This document shows positions 7,680 to 17,457 of a DNA stretch of 64,000 nucleotides, piece after piece (position 1 is the stretch's first letter; each line of letters starts with the position of its first letter). The DNA is from an uncultured Tenacibaculum sp. GTDB taxonomy: Bacteria > Bacteroidota > Bacteroidia > Flavobacteriales > Flavobacteriaceae. The stretch is taken from assembly GCA_947501615.1 (NCBI GenBank), contig CANMWK010000005.1, positions 62,001-126,000 on the forward strand, read 5' to 3'. The translations under genes were made by a program, and so were the position numbers. The notes below the pieces were generated by a model that had not been told where the DNA came from, searched no databases, and saw only the letters and a list, made by a program, of their open reading frames with translations.

Positions 7680-9164
7680 TTAATATTTCGCTGCTCCTAT
7701 ATTTTTAGAACTTTTCAAAATAAAAGCACGTAAATCATCATTAGCTTTTTCTAAATCCTCTTTTCTTAAATACATCATATGACCACTTCTATAGCCTTTA
7801 AAAAACATTCTATCTTTTAATTTTCCGCTAGGGTCTATTTTTCCCATAGTATATTTGGCAGCACTATATGTAGTAGCACCATCATAATAACCTGATTGCA
7901 CTAAAAGTTGTAGATAAGGATTTTGTGCCATAGCTTTTCTGAGGTTTTCTCTTGAATTATTATTGGAGAAATCCCAAGGATGTACAGGACCAAACATATT
8001 ATATTTCACATCAGTTTTAAATTGTAAAACATTTTGTGTGTAGTGATTTATAGCGGGTGTAAAAGAGTGTAGCCATGAAACTAATTCAGGACTATAATCT
8101 GGTCGTGTTCCTGTTTCTGTTCTGTCTAAACCTAGATACCTACTATCTAATCTTCCGACTGTTTTTCCAGAAGTGTTTCGTAATAATTCTTTCCAGAAAA
8201 AAGCATTAGGTATTTCTAAATTTTGTTGAAGAATTACCTTTTTATTAATTCCAGAATAATACGCCATTTGTTCAGCAATAGCATTTTTCTCTGTTTCTCC
8301 AATATAACCTCCCTTAGCTAATGCAGGAAGTAGTTTGTTAATCGCAAAGCTTTCAGATTCTGGAAGAATTTCTAATAAATCTTTTTGTTGTAGGGCAGGA
8401 GATAATTGTTTGTGATACCATGCCGCCGCTGTAAAATAAGGGAAATTAACAGCATAATCTTCAGAACTCGCAGTACGTATTACTTTATAATCAGCAGGAG
8501 AAACCATAATAACCCCGTTTAAGTACATCCATTGTCTACTTTGTAACTCATAAGCTAACTGCATAACTCGTGTACCACCGTAGCTTTCTCCAATAATATA
8601 TTTTGGAGCTTTCCATTTATTGTTTCGAGTTACAAAAGTGTTTAACCAGTCTGCTAAATATTTCGCATCAGCATTAACTCCAAAAAAATATTTCTTGTCA
8701 ACTTTTTCTCCTTTTTTAATAACGGGTCTTGAATACCCAGTATTTACTGGATTCACAAAAACAATATCAGCAACATCTAAAACAGAGTACGGATTATCTT
8801 TAATGCCATAAGGTTGTATCGGGTTACCTTCATTATCAATTTTTAAGGTTTTCGGACCAGTATACGCAATATGCATCCATACAGAAGCTGATCCAGGACC
8901 GCCATTGAAAGACATAATTAAAGGTCGGTTTTCACTATTTGTTACATCGGTTCTATGGTAGTACGTATAGAATAAAGTTGCTTTTGTATTCCCATTAACG
9001 TCAAAAACAGGTTGTGTTCCAGTTTTTGCCTCATAACTTACACGTTTTCCTTTTATAGTAACCGTATTAGTTGTTGTAACGGTAGTGTCGAGAGGAATTC
9101 TATTGTCTTGTGCATTAATAGTTATAAAACTAAGGAATACACAAAGTAGCGTATATTTTTTCAT
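7680..9164 (-). CDS. S10-family serine carboxypeptidase-like protein, exported
   Basis: 494 residues. The signal peptide MKKYTLLCVFLSFITINAQ is followed by an alpha/beta-hydrolase of peptidase family S10. The oxyanion-hole motif FNGGPGSASVW is at about 86-96, the nucleophile elbow IGESYGGTR has S194, and a late Asp (SGYYDGATTY) and His (RSGHMMY) complete the triad. It probably trims C-terminal residues of peptides in the periplasm or outside the cell, complementing the nearby M14 enzyme. It starts 11 bases after the DUF3667 gene on the same strand, consistent with co-transcription. Confidence 0.9.
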   Translation of the reverse strand: MKKYTLLCVFLSFITINAQDNRIPLDTTVTTTNTVTIKGKRVSYEAKTGTQPVFDVNGNTKATLFYTYYHRTDVTNSENRPLIMSFNGGPGSASVWMHIAYTGPKTLKIDNEGNPIQPYGIKDNPYSVLDVADIVFVNPVNTGYSRPVIKKGEKVDKKYFFGVNADAKYLADWLNTFVTRNNKWKAPKYIIGESYGGTRVMQLAYELQSRQWMYLNGVIMVSPADYKVIRTASSEDYAVNFPYFTAAAWYHKQLSPALQQKDLLEILPESESFAINKLLPALAKGGYIGETEKNAIAEQMAYYSGINKKVILQQNLEIPNAFFWKELLRNTSGKTVGRLDSRYLGLDRTETGTRPDYSPELVSWLHSFTPAINHYTQNVLQFKTDVKYNMFGPVHPWDFSNNNSRENLRKAMAQNPYLQLLVQSGYYDGATTYSAAKYTMGKIDPSGKLKDRMFFKGYRSGHMMYLRKEDLEKANDDLRAFILKSSKNIGAAKY

Positions 9165-9175
9165 TGGTTTAGAAT

Positions 9176-9889
9176 TTAAGTAAGGTTGATTACTCCTATT
9201 GTAGTAATTATAGAGAATAAAATTAAAACAAAAAATAGAAGTATTGCAAATGTCATTATAATACTCTCCATTTTATTGTTTTTATTATGAAAGACTCTGT
9301 ATAAATACCATATTAAAGATATGTAAATAAAGGGGTTGAAAAGTAGAGGGAGCCTGAAAATAATAAAACTGATGCTTCCTACAATTAATGTGACTTGGCC
9401 TAAAATAAAAGAATTAATGGTAATATGTTCTGCAAAGTTATAACGTCTAAAAAACAACTTGGTAAGAAATGAAAGTGGGATAACGGTAAAAACCCAGAAG
9501 TATTTAAAATATTGAGTAATAATTTTACCTCCACTAGCCCCAATTTTATACGATAAGTCATTTTTTACTGTAGCTACCAATTCATTTGAAATAAAACTTT
9601 TAATTTTAAATACAGACTCTATAATTAAATAACAAGTAACAGCTATAATTAAAAAAGAGATAGGATTAAATATTCGTTTTCTTTTTCCTTTTAAATATTC
9701 TTCAACAGTAGCTTTAGGTTTCAGCGTTAAGTTTTTTAAATTGTATAAAAAACCTTTATCCATTTCCGTAATAGTAGTAAAAGAACTTTGTATTGTAGAG
9801 CTAAACGTAATTTTAGGAACATTACTTTTTTCTCCGCAATTTGGGCAAAATTTTTCATTATGCTCATGACCACAAGAAATACAAACCAT
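9176..9889 (-). CDS. DUF3667 membrane protein with N-terminal zinc ribbon
   Basis: 237 residues. The N-terminus has two CxxC knuckles (C3-C6 and C15-C18), a zinc-ribbon. The DUF3667 signature follows: MDKGFLYNLKNLTLKPKATV then YLKGKRKRIFNPISFLII. About four transmembrane helices lie between residues 75 and 235. The family is common in Bacteroidota and its function is unknown. It precedes the S10 peptidase by 11 bases, probably in one transcript. Confidence 0.85.
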   Translation of the reverse strand: MVCISCGHEHNEKFCPNCGEKSNVPKITFSSTIQSSFTTITEMDKGFLYNLKNLTLKPKATVEEYLKGKRKRIFNPISFLIIAVTCYLIIESVFKIKSFISNELVATVKNDLSYKIGASGGKIITQYFKYFWVFTVIPLSFLTKLFFRRYNFAEHITINSFILGQVTLIVGSISFIIFRLPLLFNPFIYISLIWYLYRVFHNKNNKMESIIMTFAILLFFVLILFSIITTIGVINLT

Positions 9890-10047
9890 AAAAACTAATA
9901 TTTTCGATAAAATTAAAGAAAAGTTTTAGAGTATATGTAATTCTTTTTATAGTAAAGTGATCAACACTTTTTGTATTTATTTAATTTGAAGATAGGAATA
10001 CTACAAGAATAGAGAAGTTTTTTAATTATAAATCGTATAAAATAGAT

Positions 10048-10073
10048 AAAGCCGACAATGCATGTCGACTTTA
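10048..10073 (-). terminator. possible terminator after the GlcG-like gene
   Basis: The inverted repeat AAAGCCGACA / TGTCGACTTT (one G-T pair) has a short loop and lies about 35 bases beyond the minus-strand stop of the GlcG-like gene. The following T-run is poor, so this may be a weak or bidirectional terminator. Confidence 0.4.
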
Positions 10074-10105
10074 CTTATTTTATGTATGCTTTACGGTAAA
10101 GCTTT

Positions 10106-10504
10106 TTAAATAGTTGTTGCTCCTGCTTCTGCAACTGCATGATCATTTTCAACAGTACTACCACTAACTCCAACAGCACCAATAATATTTCCGTTTGTGT
10201 CTTTCACAGGAACTCCTCCAGGAAAAGTGATTAATCCACCATTAGAATGTTCAATATTATAAAGAGAACCACCAGGTTGAGATAATTCACCAATGACTCC
10301 AGTATTCATATCAAAGAAACGAGCAGTCTTTGCTTTTTTAATTGAGATGTCTAAAGACCCCAACCAAGCACCATCCATACGAGCAAAAGCAACTAAGTTT
10401 GCTCCAGCATCTACTACAGCAATATTCATTTTAGTATTTAATTCAACTGATTTAGTTTTAGCAGCAGCAATTATTTTCTCAGCTTGTTCTAAAGTAATAT
10501 TCAT
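10106..10504 (-). CDS. GlcG/HbpS-family (DUF336) protein
   Basis: 132 residues covering the full GlcG/HbpS domain: [43 protein letters not shown] and the C-terminal [20 protein letters not shown]. Streptomyces HbpS binds haem and senses oxidative stress; GlcG lies in glycolate operons. The exact role of flavobacterial members is unknown. There is no signal peptide, so it is likely cytosolic. A TAnnTTTG box at 10539-10546 gives it its own promoter; an AraC regulator lies just upstream on the same strand and may control it (inference). Confidence 0.88.
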   Translation of the reverse strand: MNITLEQAEKIIAAAKTKSVELNTKMNIAVVDAGANLVAFARMDGAWLGSLDISIKKAKTARFFDMNTGVIGELSQPGGSLYNIEHSNGGLITFPGGVPVKDTNGNIIGAVGVSGSTVENDHAVAEAGATTI

Positions 10505-10538
10505 ATGTTCTATATTTTTAGTCTTAAAATTTCTGAGG

Positions 10539-10546
10539 CAAAAATA
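10539..10546 (-). promoter_or_regulatory. -7 promoter box (TATTTTTG) for the GlcG-like gene
   Basis: It matches TAnnTTTG on the minus strand about 35 bases before the ATG at 10504. The -33 element is not evident. Confidence 0.4.
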
Positions 10547-10608
10547 GAATGATAGTACAATAGCTAGCTAACGATTAAAGTTCATGTTGTTATGAAAAAA
10601 GGTCAATT

Positions 10609-11445
10609 TTAAATAGCTGAAGGGGAAACCCCAAACCTAGTTTTAAAAGCACTACTAAAGTTTTGTAGGTTACTGTATCCTAAATCTAAATAAATGTCTG
10701 AAGCTGTTAAGTTCCCTTCTTCTAAAAGTGTTTTGGCCTTCAATAAACGTTTTTCACGAAACCATTTACCAGGCGACAAATCATATTCCTTTATAAAATG
10801 ACGTTTAAAAGTAGATAAACTCATATTACATAAAAATGCTATTTCTTCTAAAGATAATGAAGAGTATATGTTTTGTTCGACATTATCTTTAAAAGAGGTC
10901 GTTTCTTTATTCACTAACGATAATAAATAATCTTCAAATTCATGTTTGTATTTATTTTGTAGATATAAAAATAATTCTTCAAGTTTTACAGCAAGTAAAT
11001 TTGATATGAATTTTGAAGGAGTATTACTAATGGATGTTAGCGAATTTAAGTATGTGGAGATATAGTTATCATTTTCAATAGCAAAATAAGAAGAGGTTTC
11101 TTTTGTTGCTACTTTTCTATGGACATGTTTATTTAAAAAAGTGACTAATTGTTGTTCTGAAAAGAAAAATAATTTACAGTAATACGTGTTTTGTTTATCT
11201 AATAATTCACTCCATAAACAATTCCCTTTGCGTATTAATAATGATTGTTTGTTGTCAACAATGACAGAAGTGTCTAGAAAATGCACCTGTTTTTTTCCCA
11301 CTTGTAAAAAACTAAACATGTGCATATTTAAATTGACTTTAGTTTTAATGGCTGCTTCAGTCATTTTTAAATCGTAAATAAATAATTCTTTATTTACGTC
11401 ATTATTATTTTCAATATAACTTTCAGGTATGTTTTCTACTTGCAT
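10609..11445 (-). CDS. AraC-family transcriptional regulator
   Basis: 278 residues. The C-terminal 100 hold two helix-turn-helix motifs of the AraC/XylS type: LSLEEIAFLCNMSLSTFKRH, then SDIYLDLGYSNLQNFSSAFK and FGVSPSAI. The N-terminal 160 residues form a beta-rich sensing/dimerisation domain resembling the ExsA-type N-domain (FLDTSVIVDNKQSLLIRKG). It lies 37 bases downstream of the LolD-like gene and upstream of the GlcG-like gene, all on the minus strand. Ligand and targets are not evident. Confidence 0.88.
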   Translation of the reverse strand: MQVENIPESYIENNNDVNKELFIYDLKMTEAAIKTKVNLNMHMFSFLQVGKKQVHFLDTSVIVDNKQSLLIRKGNCLWSELLDKQNTYYCKLFFFSEQQLVTFLNKHVHRKVATKETSSYFAIENDNYISTYLNSLTSISNTPSKFISNLLAVKLEELFLYLQNKYKHEFEDYLLSLVNKETTSFKDNVEQNIYSSLSLEEIAFLCNMSLSTFKRHFIKEYDLSPGKWFREKRLLKAKTLLEEGNLTASDIYLDLGYSNLQNFSSAFKTRFGVSPSAI

Positions 11446-11482
11446 TAATGCAGATATTTACATTTATTAAAGAGTTATTGTT

Positions 11483-12145
11483 TTATTCCACTACCAAACC
11501 ATCTTTCATTTCTAAAGTTCGGTCGGCCATATTAGCCAATTCTTTATTGTGTGTAACTAAAATAAACGTTTGTCCGAATTTATCACGAAGTTCAAAGAAT
11601 AATTCGTGTAGATTTTTTGCAGCACTAGAATCTAAGTTTCCAGAAGGTTCATCTGCAAAAATAACAGAAGGGTTGTTAATGAGTGCTCTAGCAACAGCTA
11701 CACGTTGTTGTTCTCCACCAGAAAGCTCACTTGGTTTATGGTTTTCTCTATGCGATAATCCAAGAAAAGCTAACAGTTCTTTAGCTCTTTGTTCAACTTC
11801 TTTCTTATTTTTTTTTGCAATAAATGCAGGAATGCATACATTTTCTAACGCTGTGAATTCAGGAAGCAATTGATGAAATTGGAAAATAAAACCGATATGT
11901 TGATTTCTGAATGAAGAAAGTTGATTGTCTGTAAGTCCTTTTATAGAGGTTCCATTTATAGAAAGCGCATAGTTTTTATGTTGGTTAGCTTTATCTAAAG
12001 TACCTAAAATTTGTAAAAGGGTTGTTTTTCCTGCGCCAGAAGGACCAATAATAGCTACTATTTCTCCTTTTTCAATATGTATGTTTACACCTTTTAAAAT
12101 GTGAACATCACCATAACTTTTATATATGTTTTTTCCTGAAATCAT
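11483..12145 (-). CDS. lolD: LolD-type ABC transporter ATP-binding protein
   Basis: 220 residues, one complete ABC ATPase. Walker A GPSGAGKT is at 34-41, Q-loop FQFHQLLP near 89-96, signature LSGGEQQR at 141-148, Walker B VIFADEP at 161-167 and a switch His in LVTHNKEL. Size and sequence fit the LolD/MacB subfamily that powers lipoprotein release from the inner membrane with LolC/E-type permeases. No permease gene is adjacent, as is common in Bacteroidota. A separate MacB-like function cannot be ruled out from sequence alone. Confidence 0.85.
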   Translation of the reverse strand: MISGKNIYKSYGDVHILKGVNIHIEKGEIVAIIGPSGAGKTTLLQILGTLDKANQHKNYALSINGTSIKGLTDNQLSSFRNQHIGFIFQFHQLLPEFTALENVCIPAFIAKKNKKEVEQRAKELLAFLGLSHRENHKPSELSGGEQQRVAVARALINNPSVIFADEPSGNLDSSAAKNLHELFFELRDKFGQTFILVTHNKELANMADRTLEMKDGLVVE

Positions 12146-12170
12146 GTAATCTATTCAATACAACGAAAGT

Positions 12171-12211
12171 AAAAAAAAGAAATCAGACTAAAAGATTTAA
12201 TCCGATTTCTT
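12171..12211 (-). terminator. rho-independent terminator after the DUF5916 gene
   Basis: On the minus strand, stem AGAAATCGGA / TCTGATTTCT (one G-T pair) is followed by eight T. It lies 23 bases beyond the stop at 12234 and just upstream of the LolD-like start. Confidence 0.75.
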
Positions 12212-12233
12212 ACAAAAACAAACTAACGGGATG

Positions 12234-14726
12234 TTAGAAAATATTTTTAATACTATTGTAATCGATAAAGTATACTAAGCGTAAAGAAAAAGTATGTGTC
12301 ATGTTTTCATCGAAAAGTCGATTGATGTTATCACTAAAATCGATGTTTGCTGGAGCAAAGTTAGAATTAGGGTTAATAGCGTTTCTATAAAAAGCAATTA
12401 ACTGACTTCCAGGAGCAAATTGCCATACATAATTTAGGTCTAAATTCCAGCTATTAAAGTTACGATCATAGTTTCCTATATGTGAACTCGGAGTTAATTG
12501 TCCGTTTGTTGTATTTAATTGTAATAATTGTTCTTGGTATGGGACTTTACTCCAATTATGCCTAAAAGCTAGAGATAAAGAAGCGTTTGTGTTAAAGCTA
12601 TATTTACCCGATAAAGAATTTTCGTAAGTACTTCTGTTACGGTCTCCGAAAATAATTGTTCCATTATCTAATTGATCAACATACCCTAAATCATTATCTA
12701 TCTGATTATATTCAAAAGAATATGTCATAGAAAATTGATTGTTAAATCGGTATCTAGGTGTTAAGCCAAATCCATAGGATTTCTTCTCAATATTATCGAA
12801 AAATGAATGGTAAAAAAAGTAATTTAATGCTAGTTTTTTTCTCTGATCAGTGTTTCCCCAATGATTAAAATTTACACGTGTTGGGCGTTCAAAGAAAATA
12901 CCAGAAGTACTTCCTTGTCTCGGTTCAAAAAAATCTTTCGAAGTAGTCCTTACATTTAAATTTCCACCAAAGTTAAATCGATTACGAGTTTCAGACCAAA
13001 ATGAAAGTCCAGTACTTGTTCCTGTATAAATTCCTGATTTATGTTGAAAATTAACATTATACCACCAATTAGCTCCGAAGCTATTAAAAATACCAACAGG
13101 TTTTAGTTGACGATACCCTGCAAAACCATATAACGTTTGTTCGTTATTGCTAAATAGAATTCCTAAATCATTAGGATTGAAGTCTTTATTTTCAAAGTTG
13201 TACCCAACTTCCCAGCGCCAAGCTCCAGATTGTTTTCCTATACTAGTATCAAAAGAATACCCAGTAGTAGCGTTTTCAGGATCATCACTAATAGCTGTCA
13301 TTCTAAAGCTACCATCAATATTGTAAGTACTTGACTTATCTTCAACATGCCATAATAAACCAGTAGCATTAGCATCTCTAAAATCACCAATTCGTGTCAC
13401 ATTTGTATTAATTAAAGTGATCGCTGAATTCTGATTAAATTGTTTATCCAATACCATAATATTATAATTGGCAAAAGGTTCTGTAACTTCTTTTCGTTGA
13501 CTTTTTGTAGTCACAACTTCAGTCCCAATTTGAGTTTGTTCTGTTCGTTCTACTGTAGCTTCTGTTTTTTCTGTAATCGCATTAAAAAAACCAATTCCTA
13601 GTCCATTTTTTGTTCTACCTGAAATTTTAATAGCATTTAACATTTGAACTTTTCCTGGATAATCAATAATTTCTTCGTTTACTTTTTTACCACCAATAAA
13701 GTCATCATCATTTTGTAAATTCCCTTCAACATTAAACTGATCAGTAGGAGCATCTCCAATTCGTCTAGAATAAAACAGTCCTCCTTTAGAAAATAATTCT
13801 GTTCCTTCGGTAAAGAATTGACGTTGTTCTGTGAATTGTTGCTCAAAAGGACCAAGGTTTAATTGTACATTATCAAACCCAACTTGACTAAAATCAGGGA
13901 TTAATGTAGCATCTAGTGTAAAGTTTTCTGTTAGACCATATTTAATATCCATTCCAACACTCCAGTCAGTTTGAGTATTTTGATTTTCAGTAATCACAGT
14001 TGCAGAAGCGTATGGATATAAATTTAATCGGGTAGGAGGAGTTATGTTTTTAAAGCCCTCAATTAATCCATCGTATTGTGTCCATCTACCTACTCGGTTA
14101 TCAATAGGGTTCCATACATATCTTTTATTAATACTTTGTATTTCTCTATTGAAATTCATACCCCATGATTGTTCTTTTTTATTCGCAAAACGGAGCGCTC
14201 GATAAGGAATTTTCATCTCTACATTCCATCCATAATCTGTCATTTGAATATCACTATCCCATACAGCACTCCAATTGAAATCATCATTATTTCCATTAGA
14301 TACTTTTGCATCTATTTGTGTTCCGGAAGCTGTTACGAAAAACATAACTGGATTTTGCCCATCATCAATAGGATTTATTGAAACCATAAATAAGTCAGAA
14401 TTACCAAAATTATCTCTATTCGTAAACTCAGCAGGAATACTTTTAGGATTTGGGTCAAACATTTTTGCGGCAATATAAATAGCGTTATTATCGTAAATAA
14501 GTTTTACTTCTGTTCTATAGTCAGTTAATTCTTTTTTGCCATTATCAGGGCTAAGTTCAAAAAAATCTTTAGCAATCGGTGCTTTTTTCCATACAGCATC
14601 ATTTAAAATTCCATCAATTTTAGGAGAAGAATTTACTCTAGTAGCAGTTATTTTTTTTCTATTCAGATTTACTTGAGCGTTTAAATTGCAAACGATAAAA
14701 AGTAAAACTAGTATTATTTTTTTCAT
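12234..14726 (-). CDS. DUF5916 protein with N-terminal CBM9-like domain, exported
   Basis: 830 residues. A signal peptide (MKKIILVLLFIVCNLNAQ) is followed by a family-9 carbohydrate-binding-like domain (about 25-215; ATRVNSSPKIDGILNDAVWK... AYWNVEM-type core). The DUF5916 region fills the rest: FTLDATLIPDFSQVGFD, QQRQFFTEG-like FTEQRQFFTEG, SRRIG, and many alternating aromatic strands ending in SLRLVYFIDY. The strand pattern suggests an outer-membrane or surface beta-barrel, but no experimental function is known to me. Single gene with its own terminator. Confidence 0.85.
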   Translation of the reverse strand: MKKIILVLLFIVCNLNAQVNLNRKKITATRVNSSPKIDGILNDAVWKKAPIAKDFFELSPDNGKKELTDYRTEVKLIYDNNAIYIAAKMFDPNPKSIPAEFTNRDNFGNSDLFMVSINPIDDGQNPVMFFVTASGTQIDAKVSNGNNDDFNWSAVWDSDIQMTDYGWNVEMKIPYRALRFANKKEQSWGMNFNREIQSINKRYVWNPIDNRVGRWTQYDGLIEGFKNITPPTRLNLYPYASATVITENQNTQTDWSVGMDIKYGLTENFTLDATLIPDFSQVGFDNVQLNLGPFEQQFTEQRQFFTEGTELFSKGGLFYSRRIGDAPTDQFNVEGNLQNDDDFIGGKKVNEEIIDYPGKVQMLNAIKISGRTKNGLGIGFFNAITEKTEATVERTEQTQIGTEVVTTKSQRKEVTEPFANYNIMVLDKQFNQNSAITLINTNVTRIGDFRDANATGLLWHVEDKSSTYNIDGSFRMTAISDDPENATTGYSFDTSIGKQSGAWRWEVGYNFENKDFNPNDLGILFSNNEQTLYGFAGYRQLKPVGIFNSFGANWWYNVNFQHKSGIYTGTSTGLSFWSETRNRFNFGGNLNVRTTSKDFFEPRQGSTSGIFFERPTRVNFNHWGNTDQRKKLALNYFFYHSFFDNIEKKSYGFGLTPRYRFNNQFSMTYSFEYNQIDNDLGYVDQLDNGTIIFGDRNRSTYENSLSGKYSFNTNASLSLAFRHNWSKVPYQEQLLQLNTTNGQLTPSSHIGNYDRNFNSWNLDLNYVWQFAPGSQLIAFYRNAINPNSNFAPANIDFSDNINRLFDENMTHTFSLRLVYFIDYNSIKNIF

Positions 14727-14895
14727 AATCTGTTTATTGTTTCTGTAAGCATAATTAGAAAAGAATGGTTAAAATTTAGTAAGGTTTTCTTGAATTAACT
14801 CACAATTAACTTAAAGACTTGAAAAAAAATACTGCGTTACAATTTTTATAAGTTTTTTTGAAAAAAATAAATATTCATGTTGTATCATAATTACG

Positions 14896-14960
14896 TTTTA
14901 ATCGCAGGGCGATAGCCAAGGGTTTAATTCCCTGATACTTGTATCGGTGCAGTTCATAGT
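14896..14960. repeat. short interspersed repeat, copy 1 (ATCGCAGGGCGATAGCC type)
   Basis: The core AATCGCAGGGCGATAGCC followed by AAGGGTTTAATTCCCTGAT and a short ...CTTGTATCGGTGCAGTTCAT tail recurs nearly exactly at 37526-37572. A decayed version lies at 19271-19378. Internal pairs (GGGTTTAATTCCC; ATACTTGTAT) form small hairpins. It is non-coding and not linked to one gene family. Confidence 0.7.
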
Positions 14961-15326
14961 TATTTTTTAGTACATGATAAAAAAGCGTATTCTAATTCAA
15001 GTTTTTGAAAATCAGTTTTCTTTTTGAGCTAAATTACCTGTGTTTATTCGCATGACAAAAGATATTAATTTTGTCAACGAATTAGTTAACCTTTACAGAT
15101 CTGACAGTAAAAAAAATATTTTGAAAAGAGTCATTTATAAGTACGTGGAATTCTAAAATGATAATTTGAAAACTGATAGATGTTAATCTGGATAGTTGCA
15201 TTAAGGATGTTAGACACCTATTTCAGAAACTTTGTTAGATTAAGCGTGCATTTATAGCTTCATTATTGATTGGTATTACTACAATTATTTAATGTGATAA
15301 AAACAGAAAAGTTTCGATTGAATTTG

Positions 15327-15334
15327 TATTTTTG
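15327..15334 (+). promoter_or_regulatory. -7 promoter box (TATTTTTG) for sucC
   Basis: It matches TAnnTTTG 24 bases before the ATG of sucC. No good -33 TTG lies at the expected distance. Confidence 0.45.
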
Positions 15335-15358
15335 TTTCACTTTTAAAATTCATAACGA

Positions 15359-16555
15359 ATGAACTTACACGAATATCAAGGTAAAGAAATATTAAGTAGT
15401 TTCGGCGTTCGTACACAACGCGGTATAGTTGCTAGTACTCCTGAAGAAGCTGTAGAAGCAGCAAAGAAGTTAACTGAAGAGACAGGAACTGGTTGGCACG
15501 TAATTAAAGCTCAAATTCACGCAGGTGGTCGTGGAAAAGGTGGAGGAGTTAAATTGGCTAAGAATTTAGATGAGGTAAAGAGCATTTCTGATGATATCTT
15601 AGGAATGATGTTAATTACACCTCAAACTTCTGCAGAAGGAAAGTTAGTAAACCAAGTTTTAATTGCTGAAGATGTTTACTATCCTGGTGACAGCGAACCA
15701 AATGAATTTTATATGTCAGTTTTATTAAACCGTGCTACGGGTAGAAATATGATTATGTATTCTACTGAAGGAGGTATGGATATTGAAGCTGTTGCTGAAG
15801 AAACACCACATTTAATTTTTACTGAAGAGGTTGATCCTGGTACTGGATTATTACCTTTCCAAGCTCGTAAAATAGCATTTAACTTAGGGTTAAGTGGTGG
15901 AGCAATGAAGGAAATGGTGAAGTTTGTTACTGCTTTGTATACTGCTTATGTAAAGTCTGACTCTGCGTTATTTGAAATTAACCCAGTATTAAAGACTTCT
16001 GATGATAAAATTTTAGCTGTAGATGCTAAAGTAACTTTAGATGAAAATGCTTTATTCCGTCACAAAGATTATGCTGCTTTAAGAGACGAGCGTGAAGAGA
16101 ACCCTATTGAAGTTGAAGCTAAAGCTGCTGGATTAAACTATGTAGATTTAGATGGTAATGTTGGATGTATGGTAAACGGAGCTGGTTTAGCAATGGGAAC
16201 TATGGATTTAATTAAACAAGCAGGAGGTGATCCAGCAAATTTCTTAGATGTTGGTGGTACTGCAGATGCTAAACGTGTTGAAACTGCTTTTGGAATTATA
16301 TTAAAAGATCCAAATGTAAAAGCAATATTAGTAAATATTTTTGGAGGTATCGTACGTTGTGATCGTGTAGCACAAGGTGTTGTAGATGCTTATAAGAATA
16401 TGGGAGATAAAATTAACGTACCTATCATTTGTCGTTTACAAGGAACAAATGCTAAGGAAGCTAAGGATTTAATTGACAATAGTGGAATGGAAATAATTTC
16501 TGCTACTGAATTCCAAGAAGCTGCTGATAAAGTAGGTGAAGTGTTAAAAGCTTAA
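15359..16555 (+). CDS. sucC: succinate-CoA ligase (ADP-forming), beta subunit
   Basis: 398 residues, the normal full length. It starts with MNLHEYQGKEILSSFGV, the classic ATP-grasp N-terminus, and has HAGGRGKGGGVKLA (nucleotide-binding loop), EINPVLKT, and the C-terminal ligase-CoA domain LDVGGTADAKRV with IFGGIVRCDRVAQGV. With the alpha subunit (sucD, not in the window) it converts succinyl-CoA to succinate with substrate-level phosphorylation in the TCA cycle, in the cytosol. Monocistronic here: a strong terminator follows at once, so sucD is encoded elsewhere, as is usual in flavobacteria. Confidence 0.98.
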   Translation: MNLHEYQGKEILSSFGVRTQRGIVASTPEEAVEAAKKLTEETGTGWHVIKAQIHAGGRGKGGGVKLAKNLDEVKSISDDILGMMLITPQTSAEGKLVNQVLIAEDVYYPGDSEPNEFYMSVLLNRATGRNMIMYSTEGGMDIEAVAEETPHLIFTEEVDPGTGLLPFQARKIAFNLGLSGGAMKEMVKFVTALYTAYVKSDSALFEINPVLKTSDDKILAVDAKVTLDENALFRHKDYAALRDEREENPIEVEAKAAGLNYVDLDGNVGCMVNGAGLAMGTMDLIKQAGGDPANFLDVGGTADAKRVETAFGIILKDPNVKAILVNIFGGIVRCDRVAQGVVDAYKNMGDKINVPIICRLQGTNAKEAKDLIDNSGMEIISATEFQEAADKVGEVLKA

Positions 16556-16599
16556 AGACATTAGTGTGTAAACTAATTCTTAATTAAATATAGTGAAAG

Positions 16600-16628
16600 C
16601 CTCATTCGTAATTGAATGGGGTTTTTTA
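16600..16628 (+). terminator. rho-independent terminator of sucC
   Basis: Stem CCTCATTC / GAATGGGG (one T-G pair), loop GTAATT, followed by six T; 45 bases after the sucC stop. Confidence 0.85.
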
Positions 16629-17457
16629 TTGATTCACAGGAATAATTAAAACGATGTGCTTTATTATACGATTAACGACTAAAAAAATCGCATATTAGTC
16701 GTTTCTTTTTCCTTCCTACTTTGTTTAAAAAAGAAACCGTAACTAAAGCTATGCTTTATTTTTTTGCCTTGTATGAAAAAAAAATAACTCAACTAATTTA
16801 TACGAAGTTTTTAATCATAAATCGTATTACATTTCACTTTCAAATTTCTTTTTTACTTGCGATCTCTTTTTAAATAAGCAATACTTATCATCGTATACTT
16901 TATTTCTGGCTTCTCAAAGAAGAAAAAATCAACGAACGCATTTTACTTGTCATCATAAATCTTGTATATACTATTGTTTCAAAGATGAAGCAGTATATTT
17001 TTTGCTAAATTTTTGGTTCTAATTTTTATTGCTAAATAAAATTAATTTGTTTTAACCCAAATTATACGTTAGAAAATCTATTCCGTCTGTGATCTACTGC
17101 AAATACTAAGGCTACACTGTATTTTTTAATTTAACCAAAGCAATACTTTGCTGAAATTAAGAAAACACTAGTATTTATTGTATATCAAAGACTCATAACA
17201 AAGTTCTAATGCATAATTTGGGTTTAAAGAGTTGACTCTTATCGTTTTAAGATAATGTTAATATGTATGTGTCTAATTAACATTAAGGATAAACTAAAGT
17301 AACACATTCCTATTATTTTATTAATTATTAGTTAACTGTATAGTAAGAGGTTACGTGTAATTTTACAGCGGTTAACCACTAAGTTATTTTAGTTCCCCGA
17401 TTAAAGTAAATTGAAAATAAACTATTAATTAAAAAAGAAACAAAAAAATCTATCATT
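16629..17457. other. gene-free interval with a MITE-like element
   Basis: About 830 bases with no plausible coding frame. The only structure I see is the element at 17054-17224; the rest is AT-rich with frequent stops on both strands. The leader of the small secreted gene at 17458 begins somewhere after 17225. Confidence 0.55.
17054..17224. repeat. MITE-like element with ~21-bp terminal inverted repeats
   Basis: The left end AACCCAAATTATACGTTAGAA (21 bases) pairs with the right end at 17204-17224, whose reverse complement differs at only three central bases. The interior has GTGATCTACTGCAAATACTAA and AACACTAGTATTTATTGTAT, both repeated in the copy at 17868-17995. There is no coding capacity. 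Size (171 bases) and ends fit a miniature inverted-repeat element or a large REP-type repeat. Confidence 0.65.

Larger units (their letters stand above)
14727..15358. other. gene-free interval upstream of sucC
   Basis: 632 bases between divergent genes. It contains one short interspersed repeat (14896-14960) and a TAnnTTTG box near sucC. No reading frame of convincing size or composition and no tRNA are present. Confidence 0.6.

Noticed and set aside
14901..14942. GGGTTTAATTCCC inside the interspersed repeat looks like a tRNA T-arm
   Set aside because: No acceptor, D or anticodon arms fit around it, and the same block recurs at 37541 as part of a repeat.
15052..15156. 35-codon open frame on the plus strand (starts MTKDINFVNELV) in the sucC upstream interval
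   Set aside because: Short, no recognisable family, no good ribosome-binding or promoter signal, and the frame is closed just upstream; could be a decayed fragment but is not supportable.
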